In this document: one piece after another, positions 1 to 6,640 of the stretch
Layout: each line of letters begins with the position of its first letter
How positions within the stretch are numbered: the first letter of the stretch is position 1
From: Candidatus Zixiibacteriota bacterium
GTDB taxonomy: Bacteria; Blakebacterota; Blakebacteria; Blakebacterales; Blakebacteraceae
Assembly (NCBI GenBank): GCA_030604325.1
Contig: JAUVWC010000018.1
Span: 1-9,958, forward strand
DNA length: 9,958 nt
Direction of reading: 5' to 3'
Notes under the pieces: generated by a model
What the model was told of the DNA's origin: nothing
Databases searched by the model: none
Seen by the model: the letters and a program-made list of their open reading frames with translations, nothing else
Position numbers and translations under genes: made by a program

Positions 1-184
1 CGCGGAAATTTGCTCGTTTCCACCTCGGGAACCGCGCTAGTGCCCATCCGGAGTTTCCGGATGGGCACTAGTTAACGGCCCGCATAATAGGTACCCCCTT
101 ACCCCAAGTCAACGAAGCGGGTTGTAAACCTCGGCATGGAGGACAATGGGGATTGGGATAAAAATTGGGACAAGGCGGGGAATA
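1..184. other. Intergenic region downstream of the operon
   Basis: This stretch follows the TAA stop of the ATPase gene and runs to the left window edge. Apart from the palindrome at 37-71 it holds a G-rich plus-strand segment (145-180) with a short direct repeat ATTGGGA at 152-158 and 164-170. I see no tRNA-like fold, no convincing open reading frame and no clear promoter. A short plus-strand frame beginning at 136 runs into the antisense of the ATPase gene and resembles no known protein. Confidence 0.5.
37..71. repeat. Perfect 35-bp inverted repeat (possible terminator or other hairpin)
   Basis: Two perfectly complementary 16-base arms (37-52 and 56-71, beginning CTAGTGCCCATCCGGA) flank a 3-base loop GTT at 53-55; a G-T wobble at 36/72 could extend the stem. 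It lies about 113 nt beyond the stop of the last gene of the minus-strand operon, where a transcription terminator would be expected. Neither strand shows a T-run after the stem: the plus strand continues TTAACGG and the minus strand CGCGGTTCC. A classic intrinsic terminator is therefore not supported. It could be a bidirectional or U-less terminator between convergent genes, an RNA 3'-end stabiliser, or a copy of a dispersed palindromic repeat. The inverted repeat is certain; its role is not. Confidence 0.6.
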
Positions 185-1924
185 TTAGAGTCGAAATCGT
201 CCGGACTGGAATTGGAGATAATCTATCAACGCGCGGATCAACGAGTATATCTCTAACACTTTATGGGGATACTCCACGCACAGACTCCCCTCTCCATGGA
301 ACAAGTGGACCTTTCCCTTGGTAGCCTGCAGCCCCTGGATCTTGTGGTAGGGTATGTAGCTCAGCAGTTTCCTGGCGACAACGTGGATGCGGTGGTTGGT
401 TATCACGATGGTTACCCGATGATCTTTCTTGCCCCAGGCCTGCATGCGGGCACGAACTTTCATGCCTTTCCCGAAGGGGCGCTTGTTTTTCACTACCGCC
501 AGGATCTTCTCCCCTTCTCCCAGCTTCAGGCTGAATTCAGGGGTGGAAACAATACCCCTCTCAGGGCCAGCAACTGACGAAGAAACCGCCTCACGAAGTG
601 TGCGATCCGCCTCGGAAACAGCCATGGAAAGGCTCTGCCCGCATTTGTCACATCGGGCACACTGGGCCTTGTTCTTATGCTGGCAGGAAGGGCAGATCCA
701 GTGGAGCGGCGCCTCACAACGGACACATGTGTGGCGTTCAATACTCTGGTGGGTACCGCAGACCGGACAGTGGACCAGTTTCTTCTCTTCCTTTTTAGCC
801 TCTTTTGCCTCAGCCACCACCGACTCGGCCTTTTCCGAATCAGCCTCTTTTGCCTCAGCCACCACCAACTCGGCCTCTTCCGCTTCGCACTCGGGGTCCC
901 AGGCTTCGATTTCCGCCGCCAGACTGGAAACGCTCCCTTCGGCGGCTTCCAACCGTTGGAGAGCCTCCTCTGCCGCCTGCTTATCCAGGGCGGCTTCCGC
1001 CTCGGAGATTTCTCTCTCTTCCTCGGATGTGGTGGTACCTGCGGAGCGGAGGAAATGGTAGTAGTGATATCCGTCCTGCGTACTTCTGTCGAGGTCGCGG
1101 ACCGCCATCAAGACCTCCCGGTCGGTCACCCTCCTGACGCCATGGCTGTGTCCCACCACCAGTGCCAGGTCCGCCACTGAACATATCACCCGCGGTATTC
1201 CCCGCGAGTAGCGGTAGATCTCCTTCACCGCCTCCTCGGAGAGAAGAGGAGGACCTTCATAGCCAGCAACTTTAATGCGGTAATCCAGCATCCGGCCGGT
1301 GTCCACATGATCCATACTGTGGAGGAAGTAGCGGACCGGCAGCCGCTGGTAGAGCTCAGGAAGCAGTTTCATGGACGCTTCCAGTTCGCTCTGGCCGCTG
1401 AATATGAAGGTGAGCAGAAAAGTCTCGCCAACAGTGTAGTTGAGCAGCACCCGGAACTCCTGGAGGAGCTCGGGACGGTCGGCCAGCATCTGCCCTTCGT
1501 CCAGGATGAAGATGCAGCGCTCCCCCTTCTTATACATCTCCACCAGCGCCCCCCGGAGCTGTAGCAGATTCTGGATCTTCTCACCTTTCGATTCCCCGAG
1601 TCCAAGTTGCCGGAGGATTTCCCACAGCATCTGGCTGGGTGTCAACGTGGGGTGATCGATGAAAATGATCCTGTATTTCTCTTCGGTGGAACCCAGCAAG
1701 TCCAGTTCGAGACGCCGGAGCACGCTGGTCTTCCCATCTCCGGGATTCTCGCTGACGAGCAGAGCACCCCCCTTGTTGCCGGCGATGGCATACTGCAGGC
1801 GAAGCATGCATTCACGGTGCTGTTTCGACATATAGAGCATGTCCGGATCGGGCGTTAGAGCGAAAGGAGCCCGGCTGAATCCCCAGAAGTCGAGGTAGTT
1901 CTGCTTGACGCCCGATTGCACCAT
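185..1924 (-). CDS. ExeA/GspA-like AAA ATPase fused to double zinc ribbon and PH-like domain
   Basis: A 579-residue protein. Residues 9-45 (DFWGFSRAPFALTPDP) and the ATPase core to about 280 resemble the ExeA/GspA AAA family, which in type II secretion helps place the secretin. Visible motifs are a P-loop ENPGDGKT at 59-66 (the usual first glycine is Glu59), Walker B CIFILDE at 137-143, a likely arginine-finger region RLPVRYFL at 194-201, and a sensor-2-like RGIPRVIC at 241-248. Residues 301-383 are an acidic Ala/Glu/Lys-rich linker containing a duplicated 15-residue unit. Next come CxxC pairs at 386/389, 400/403, 411/414 and 425/428 (with an extra Cys422), typical of a double zinc ribbon. 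Residues 464-575 look like a bacterial PH-type beta domain (VTIVITNHRIHVV, YIPYHKIQGL). No membrane helix or peptidoglycan-binding domain is seen, unlike classical ExeA, so a cytoplasmic protein is inferred. ATG overlaps the M16 stop as TGATG, with AGGA 5 nt upstream. The substrate is unknown. Confidence 0.85.
   Translation of the reverse strand: MVQSGVKQNYLDFWGFSRAPFALTPDPDMLYMSKQHRECMLRLQYAIAGNKGGALLVSENPGDGKTSVLRRLELDLLGSTEEKYRIIFIDHPTLTPSQMLWEILRQLGLGESKGEKIQNLLQLRGALVEMYKKGERCIFILDEGQMLADRPELLQEFRVLLNYTVGETFLLTFIFSGQSELEASMKLLPELYQRLPVRYFLHSMDHVDTGRMLDYRIKVAGYEGPPLLSEEAVKEIYRYSRGIPRVICSVADLALVVGHSHGVRRVTDREVLMAVRDLDRSTQDGYHYYHFLRSAGTTTSEEEREISEAEAALDKQAAEEALQRLEAAEGSVSSLAAEIEAWDPECEAEEAELVVAEAKEADSEKAESVVAEAKEAKKEEKKLVHCPVCGTHQSIERHTCVRCEAPLHWICPSCQHKNKAQCARCDKCGQSLSMAVSEADRTLREAVSSSVAGPERGIVSTPEFSLKLGEGEKILAVVKNKRPFGKGMKVRARMQAWGKKDHRVTIVITNHRIHVVARKLLSYIPYHKIQGLQATKGKVHLFHGEGSLCVEYPHKVLEIYSLIRALIDYLQFQSGRFRL
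797..886 (-). repeat. 45-bp in-frame tandem duplication inside the ATPase linker
   Basis: Positions 842-886 and 797-841 are adjacent 45-base copies that differ at four positions by my count. They encode the consecutive 15-residue units EAEEAELVVAEAKEA and DSEKAESVVAEAKEA (residues 347-361 and 362-376). The first 34 plus-strand bases of each copy differ only once. Because 45 is a multiple of three the frame is kept, so the copy number could vary without breaking the protein. The segment probably forms charged helix or coiled coil between the ATPase and the zinc ribbons. Confidence 0.85.
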
Positions 1925-3243
1925 CAGCGTCCTGTCGATCCGAAATCACCGGGCCTGCGGGATTCCGTGCCGAAGCCATCCACGGCCCCCAGCATGGTCG
2001 TGGTCAGCAGTTCGGGGGACATCAGCTGGCCGGTGATCCTGGAGAGATCTTCTGCTGTTACCTCATCGAGGCTCCTCAGGATCTCATCGAGTGAAATGAT
2101 GCGGCCTTCGAAGAGCAGACCCTTAGCCAGTCTCGACATCCTGGTGAACGGACTTTCCAAGGCCAACATGAGTTGCCCTTTTATCTGTTCCTTGGAACTC
2201 GTCAACTCTTCCTCATCTATACCTTTGCCAGCGGCAACAGTTGCCAGCTCTTCGTATATCAAATCGAGCGCAAGTGCCGTGTTATCTGGTACGCAGGCAA
2301 GATAGAATCCCGCCGTCCCGGTCTCTTCGAAAAAGGCGGTAACGGCGCTGATGGTATAGACCAGACCGCGTTCCTCACGCAGCGACTGGAAGAGCCGGCT
2401 GCTCATCCCGCCAGCGAACAGGTTCATCAATACTGCCAGCGCGTAACGGTCATCATGGAGATAAGGCAGGCCCTGACCTCCAAGGATAACATGGACCTGG
2501 GAGATGTCCCGGCGATGGAGATGTTTCGATCCGTTACCGTCCGGCGTTAGCGAACCCCGCGATTTCACCACTTCCGTATTCAGGCTGACGAAGGTCTTGG
2601 ATGCCAACTCGACGACCTGCTCATGTTCCAATGATCCTGCTGCTGCTACCAGCATGTTGTCAGGGCGATAGCGTTGGCCGATGAATTCCCTCAGATCGCT
2701 CGAAGATAGGGTGTTCACTGTATCCTCTCGTCCCAAGACGGGGTGCGCCAGCGGGTGCTCCCCATAGAGATCCATCAGAAAGAGTTCTTGCACCCACTCA
2801 TCAGGAGTGTCGACAGCTGTGTTGATCTCTTCCAGGACGACCTGCTTCTCCCGTTCCAGCTCCACCGGATCAAGCACGGCATTCTGAATCATATCGCCGA
2901 TAACATCCACGGCCGTCGGGAGGTGCTCATCCAGAATCCGGGCGAAGTAACAGGTGTGGTCCTTCGCGGTGAATGCGTTTAAGAATCCACCCAGACGCTC
3001 CAGCTCATAGGCGATATCAAATGCGGAGCGTTTCTCGGTTCCCTTGAACAACATGTGTTCCAGGAAATGTGCGGCACCTTCCCCGCCCGGTATTTCATCC
3101 CGCGATCCTGCCAGGCTCCACACCCCGAACGCCACCGAACGCACAAACGGCAGGGACTCGGTTACTACCACCATACCGTTGTCCAGCACCGTCTTGCAGT
3201 ACCGGTCGTCGATGGATCCAGAATGAGTTGAGGTGTTCTCCAT
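1924..3243 (-). CDS. M16-family zinc metallopeptidase (processing-peptidase-like)
   Basis: A 439-residue M16 peptidase of the pitrilysin / mitochondrial processing peptidase beta-subunit type. Using the ATG at 3243, the inverted zinc motif HFLEH is at residues 59-63, and the third ligand is one of the glutamates of VVLEEI near 138-139. The C-terminal half carries the conserved SRLF...REERGLVY segment (about 283-296), which in this family helps bind substrate. One polypeptide thus has both the catalytic and the substrate-binding signature. An in-frame GTG at 3255 gives four more residues, but the ATG is better: AGGTGA at 3252-3257 lies 8 nt before it and the GTG has no Shine-Dalgarno. The gene follows pnp by 29 nt and overlaps the ATPase start by one base. 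In Bacillus a homologous gene (ymxG/mlpA) also lies just downstream of pnp, with ylxY in between; no ylxY-like gene is present here. No signal peptide is evident, so a cytoplasmic enzyme is likely. The physiological substrate is unknown. Confidence 0.93.
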   Translation of the reverse strand: MENTSTHSGSIDDRYCKTVLDNGMVVVTESLPFVRSVAFGVWSLAGSRDEIPGGEGAAHFLEHMLFKGTEKRSAFDIAYELERLGGFLNAFTAKDHTCYFARILDEHLPTAVDVIGDMIQNAVLDPVELEREKQVVLEEINTAVDTPDEWVQELFLMDLYGEHPLAHPVLGREDTVNTLSSSDLREFIGQRYRPDNMLVAAAGSLEHEQVVELASKTFVSLNTEVVKSRGSLTPDGNGSKHLHRRDISQVHVILGGQGLPYLHDDRYALAVLMNLFAGGMSSRLFQSLREERGLVYTISAVTAFFEETGTAGFYLACVPDNTALALDLIYEELATVAAGKGIDEEELTSSKEQIKGQLMLALESPFTRMSRLAKGLLFEGRIISLDEILRSLDEVTAEDLSRITGQLMSPELLTTTMLGAVDGFGTESRRPGDFGSTGR

Positions 3244-3272
3244 AACCGGCGTCACCTGGGAACTTTGTTGAT

Positions 3273-5366
3273 TCAGGCTTTCTCCTCTCCCATCTCCCTA
3301 ATGGCCTCCTTCAGACTCAACCGTATCTTGCCTCCTTCGTCGGTACCGATGCATTTAACCCAAACCTTGTCCCCTTCCCGTAGTACGTCCTCCACTCTCT
3401 CCACCCGCCCTTCGGCAAGCTCGGATATGTGACACAGCCCGTCCTTGCCCGGCATGATCTCGACAAAGGCGCCGAACTTCACTACCGTCTGGACAATGCC
3501 TTCGTAGAGCTTGCCCTCTTCGGGCTCCTCCACAAGCGACGAGATCATCTTGAACGCCTGCTCGCATCCATCCTTTTCAACCGATGCGATGGTCACCAGA
3601 CCGTCGTCATCAATATCGATCTTCGCGCCTGTCGTTTCCTGGATCGACCGGATTATTTTCCCACCCGGACCAATCACCTCACCGATCTTGCTGGGGCTGA
3701 TGCGAATGCTGATGATCCTGGGTGCGTTTTCACTGAGTTCAGCCCTTGGTTTGGGCAGCACACTCTCCATGGCATCCAGGATGTGCAGCCTTGCAACGCG
3801 GGCTTTCCCCAGCGCATCTGCCAGGAGCTCACGGGAAACCCCGGAGGTCTTGATATCCATCTGGATAGATGTGATGCCGTCCCTGGTGCCCGCTACTTTG
3901 AAGTCCATGTCACCCAGATGATCCTCGGTGCCCGATATGTCGGACAGGATGACCGAATTACCATTGTCCTGGACCAGACCCATGGCCACCCCGGCAACGG
4001 CTTCCTTGATGGGCACACCGGTGTCCATCAGCGCAAGCGTGGCCGCGCAGACGGTGGCCATGCTTGAAGATCCGTTGGATTCGAGGATGTCGCTTACAAT
4101 ACGAATCGTGTAGGGGAAGTATTCCTCCGTGGGAATAATCGGACGCAGTGCCCGTTCGGCCAGAGCGCCATGACCGATCTCGCGGCGGCCGGGCCCAAAG
4201 ACCCGACGCACTTCACCTACGCTGTAGGAGGGGAAATTGTAGTGGAGCATATACGATTTCCACGACTCCCCTTCCAGTGCATCGAGTTTCTGCTCATCCT
4301 GCTTGGTGCCCAGAGTCACCACAGCGAGAGCCTGGGTCTGACCGCGGGTAAAGATCGCTGATCCGTGGGTGCAGGGAAGTAAGCTGACTTCGGAGGTGAT
4401 TTGCCGGATCTCCTCTGGCTGGCGCCCGTCTACCCTGACACCGGTTTCCAGTAGAGTCGTGCGCATGTCCCCCTTTTGGATATCATGGGTGGTATCCCAG
4501 ACGAAGCGCTGCTCATCCGGATATTCCTCTTCGGTTTCAGTCCGGACCTTCTCCATTATCTCATCGATCGCTAATTCACGGGTCTGTTTGTCAGCGATCT
4601 TGTTGGCAGCGAGAATTCCCTTACGGGCGATCTGGTCGACCTTTGTCACGAATTCCTCGCTTGGCCTCACACTGGTGTATTCACTCTTGGTTTGCCCGCA
4701 TTCCGCCTTGAGCTCCTCAATGACCTCTATGATCTGTTTGATATGCCCGTGAGCGAATTCGAGCGCTTCGACCATCTCTTCTTCACTCGCCATCCGAGCT
4801 CCGCCCTCCACCATCACTATGCTGTCGGCTGAGCCGGCCACCACCAGGTCGATAGTGCTTTCATCCAGCTGGCTGAAGGTGGGATTTACGACAAGCTGCC
4901 CGTCGAGCTTGCCGACACGAATGCCGGCGATGGTCGTGGTGAACGGGATGTCAGAAACGGCAAGGGCCGCACTTGCACCAATGAGACCGAGAAAATCTGC
5001 GTCGTTCTCGCGGTCGCTGGAGATGATGTTGACATATACCTGTAATTCGTTCTGGTAGTCGTCAGGGAACAAGGGTCTTATCGAACGGTCGATCTGCCGT
5101 GCTGAGATAATCTCCTTCTCACTGGGCCTGCCTTCCCTCTTGAAGAAACCGCCAGGGATCTTCCCACTGGCATAAGCCTTCTCACGGTATTCGACGGTCA
5201 GCGGGAAAAAGGGCAGGTCCTTCGGTGTCCGTGTCGCGGTTGCTGCCACCAGTACGACCGTCCCACCATACTGTACCCAGCTCGACCCGTTAGCTTGACG
5301 GGCCACTTTTCCTATTTCTATGGAGAGGGTCCTCTCTCCTATCTGTATTTCTCTCTTTGCTGTCAT
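3273..5366 (-). CDS. pnp: Polyribonucleotide nucleotidyltransferase (PNPase)
   Basis: Phosphorolytic 3'-5' exoribonuclease that degrades RNA to nucleoside diphosphates; the family works as a trimer, often within a degradosome. Numbered from the ATG at 5366 (697 residues; E. coli has 711), the first RNase PH domain includes GGFFKREGRPSEKE (about 72-85). The helical linker covers about 200-300. The second RNase PH domain has FTRGQTQALAVVTLG (339-353), ESNGSSSMATVCAATLALMDTGVPIKEAVAG (from 429) and the catalytic segment EDHLGDMDFKVAG, with Asp482 and Asp488 as the expected catalytic aspartates. A KH domain with GPGGK (566-570) and an S1 domain (about 618-687) complete the protein. The longer frame begins at an ATG at 5384, which lacks a Shine-Dalgarno. 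The ATG at 5366 has GAGAGAG at 5372-5378, 5 nt upstream, and gives a more typical N-terminus (MTAKREIQIGERTL). The gene sits downstream of rpsO, its usual partner. Confidence 0.98.
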   Translation of the reverse strand: MTAKREIQIGERTLSIEIGKVARQANGSSWVQYGGTVVLVAATATRTPKDLPFFPLTVEYREKAYASGKIPGGFFKREGRPSEKEIISARQIDRSIRPLFPDDYQNELQVYVNIISSDRENDADFLGLIGASAALAVSDIPFTTTIAGIRVGKLDGQLVVNPTFSQLDESTIDLVVAGSADSIVMVEGGARMASEEEMVEALEFAHGHIKQIIEVIEELKAECGQTKSEYTSVRPSEEFVTKVDQIARKGILAANKIADKQTRELAIDEIMEKVRTETEEEYPDEQRFVWDTTHDIQKGDMRTTLLETGVRVDGRQPEEIRQITSEVSLLPCTHGSAIFTRGQTQALAVVTLGTKQDEQKLDALEGESWKSYMLHYNFPSYSVGEVRRVFGPGRREIGHGALAERALRPIIPTEEYFPYTIRIVSDILESNGSSSMATVCAATLALMDTGVPIKEAVAGVAMGLVQDNGNSVILSDISGTEDHLGDMDFKVAGTRDGITSIQMDIKTSGVSRELLADALGKARVARLHILDAMESVLPKPRAELSENAPRIISIRISPSKIGEVIGPGGKIIRSIQETTGAKIDIDDDGLVTIASVEKDGCEQAFKMISSLVEEPEEGKLYEGIVQTVVKFGAFVEIMPGKDGLCHISELAEGRVERVEDVLREGDKVWVKCIGTDEGGKIRLSLKEAIREMGEEKA

Positions 5367-5399
5367 AATTACTCTCTCATTCATCTAATATTCGATTTC

Positions 5400-5418
5400 G
5401 GACGGGACCTTCCCATCC
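5400..5418 (-). promoter_or_regulatory. Small hairpin in the rpsO-pnp intergenic leader
   Basis: On the minus strand GGATGGGA (5418-5411), loop AGG and TCCCGTCC (5407-5400) can pair as an 8-bp stem with one G-U pair. It lies between the rpsO stop and the pnp start. In E. coli this intergenic region carries a hairpin that RNase III cleaves in PNPase autoregulation; that a similar role applies here is inference, and this stem is much shorter. No U-run follows, so it is not an intrinsic terminator. Confidence 0.35.
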
Positions 5419-5427
5419 TGATTCTAG

Positions 5428-5697
5428 CTACTTTCTCAGGTCAAGGTCCTCCAGAAGAGACTTGTATTTCTCCTGGTCCTTGCGGCGCAGGTAATCGAGC
5501 AGCCTCCGCCGCTGTCCCACCATCTTCAGGAGACCACGTCGGCTGGCGTGATCCTTGGAGTGAACCTTCAGGTGTTCAGTCAAATAGGTTATCCGCTCCG
5601 TCAGGAGAGCTATTTGCACTTCTGACGAACCAGTGTCGTTCTCAGAACGTCCGTATTTTTCAACCAGTGCGGTTTTCTCTTCTTTCTTTAGAGGCAC
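5428..5697 (-). CDS. rpsO: 30S ribosomal protein S15
   Basis: Encodes 89 residues, the usual S15 length, with hallmark segments [29 protein letters not shown] (22-50) and [19 protein letters not shown] (52-70). S15 is a four-helix primary binder of 16S rRNA central-domain helices and nucleates the platform of the small subunit. The start is GTG, placed directly after the ribF TGA (TGA-GTG, no gap). A strong AGGAGGG at 5705-5711 lies 7 nt upstream inside the last ribF codons and fixes this start. The direct abutment suggests translational coupling to ribF. The stop is TAG at 5428-5430, 61 nt before the preferred pnp start. S15 represses its own mRNA in several bacteria, but I see no clear operator here. 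Confidence 0.98.
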   Translation of the reverse strand: MPLKKEEKTALVEKYGRSENDTGSSEVQIALLTERITYLTEHLKVHSKDHASRRGLLKMVGQRRRLLDYLRRKDQEKYKSLLEDLDLRK

Positions 5698-6636
5698 TCA
5701 GTTTCCCTCCTGTGCAAGAATTCGCTTAGCTTCCATTACATCGTTTTCAATCTGTTTCCGGAGAGCTTCCGGGCCCGTAAATGCTTCTTCATCGCGAAGT
5801 CTGGCGTGGAACATCACTTCGATATACTCGCCATAGATATCGTCGTCGAAGTCAAAGAGGTGGACTTCGACGGTCTGCGTATCAGTAGTAAAAGTGGGTC
5901 TCGTACCGATGCTGCAGGCACCTCCGTAGATCCGGTCCCGTACCTTCGACTGCACGGCATACACACCATTGCCCGGAACGCACTTCTCGAGAGTTCGCAA
6001 GGCCAGGTTTGCGGTGGGAAAGCCTAGATTTATGCCGCGCCGATCACCCTTTATTACTAATCCCTGTAAGCTGTAGGGGCGTCCCAAAAGAGCCCGGGCG
6101 CGTTCTACACCGCCATCGGTTAACACTCTACGAATCAACGTACTGGTGATCGCCTCCCCGTTATCAGTCACCGCCTCGACAATCTCCAGGTCGAAGCCCA
6201 ATTCAGGCGCCATTTTCCGCAGCAGCTCCGGCCGTCCCCCGCGTCGCAGTCCGAAAGCGTGATCGTGACCGAGAATCAGGAATTTGACTCCCAGGGTTTT
6301 GACCAGCACGTCTCGGACAAAGTCTTCCGCTTCTACGTCGCTCAGTTCGCGATTGAATGGGAGAATGACCACCGTCTCGAGCCCTGTGGCTTCCAGCAGA
6401 AGCAGTTTTTCCTCACGTGTTGTCAACAGGGGGGGTGCCGTCCCCGGGGCGATAACCCGCTGTGGATGTGGCTCGAAGGTAACGAGGATCCCCGTACCGT
6501 TTCGCTGCCGTGCGACGGAGTTGACCCGGTCGATGAGCTTCTGGTGTCCGCGGTGGATTCCATCAAAAGCACCCTGGGTAATAACCGCATACGCCGTAGC
6601 GGGAGGTGATGGATTCAGTCCTAAGAAGACCCGCAT
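5698..6636 (-). CDS. ribF: Bifunctional riboflavin kinase / FAD synthetase
   Basis: Converts riboflavin to FMN and then FAD using ATP. From the ATG at 6636 it is 312 residues, close to E. coli RibF (313). The N-terminal nucleotidyltransferase domain has GAFDGIHRGH (22-31, the HxGH nucleotide-binding motif), VTFEPHP (52-58), ILGHDHAFG (121-129) and ITSTLIRR (163-170). The C-terminal flavokinase domain has RPYSLQGLVIKGDRRG (186-201), GFPTAN (205-210, the PTAN motif), GVYAV (224-228), and VEVHLFDF (256-263) with the expected catalytic Glu257. A longer frame starting at a GTG at 6657 overlaps truB and lacks a ribosome-binding site, whereas GGAGG at 6645-6649 lies 8 nt before the ATG. The gene starts 4 nt after the truB stop. 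Its presence between truB and rpsO is a common arrangement and does not imply a role in translation. Confidence 0.97.
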   Translation of the reverse strand: MRVFLGLNPSPPATAYAVITQGAFDGIHRGHQKLIDRVNSVARQRNGTGILVTFEPHPQRVIAPGTAPPLLTTREEKLLLLEATGLETVVILPFNRELSDVEAEDFVRDVLVKTLGVKFLILGHDHAFGLRRGGRPELLRKMAPELGFDLEIVEAVTDNGEAITSTLIRRVLTDGGVERARALLGRPYSLQGLVIKGDRRGINLGFPTANLALRTLEKCVPGNGVYAVQSKVRDRIYGGACSIGTRPTFTTDTQTVEVHLFDFDDDIYGEYIEVMFHARLRDEEAFTGPEALRKQIENDVMEAKRILAQEGN

Positions 6637-6640
6637 ACGA

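Noticed and set aside
1..36. Second short inverted repeat at the window edge (CGCGG at 1-5 and CCGCG at 32-36)
   Set aside because: Only 5 bp of pairing around a 26-base loop; expected by chance and cut close to the edge.
145..180. Direct repeat ATTGGGA and A-run (minus-strand T-run at 160-164) as an intrinsic terminator
   Set aside because: No GC-rich hairpin precedes the T-run on the minus strand; the repeat is only 7 bases.
429..1061. Plus-strand open frame (210 codons) opposite the ATPase linker and zinc ribbons, Ser/Ala-rich
   Set aside because: Its low-complexity composition is explained by the complement of the Glu/Ala-rich linker, and the minus-strand frame has clear domains.
3429..4067. 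Plus-strand open frame (212 codons) opposite pnp
   Set aside because: Antisense to the conserved PNPase core; the product resembles nothing and begins inside the S1-domain coding region.
5366..5427. Possible promoter for pnp (AT-rich AATATTAG before the gene)
   Set aside because: A -10-like string is present but I find no matching -35 at suitable spacing; not strong enough to call.
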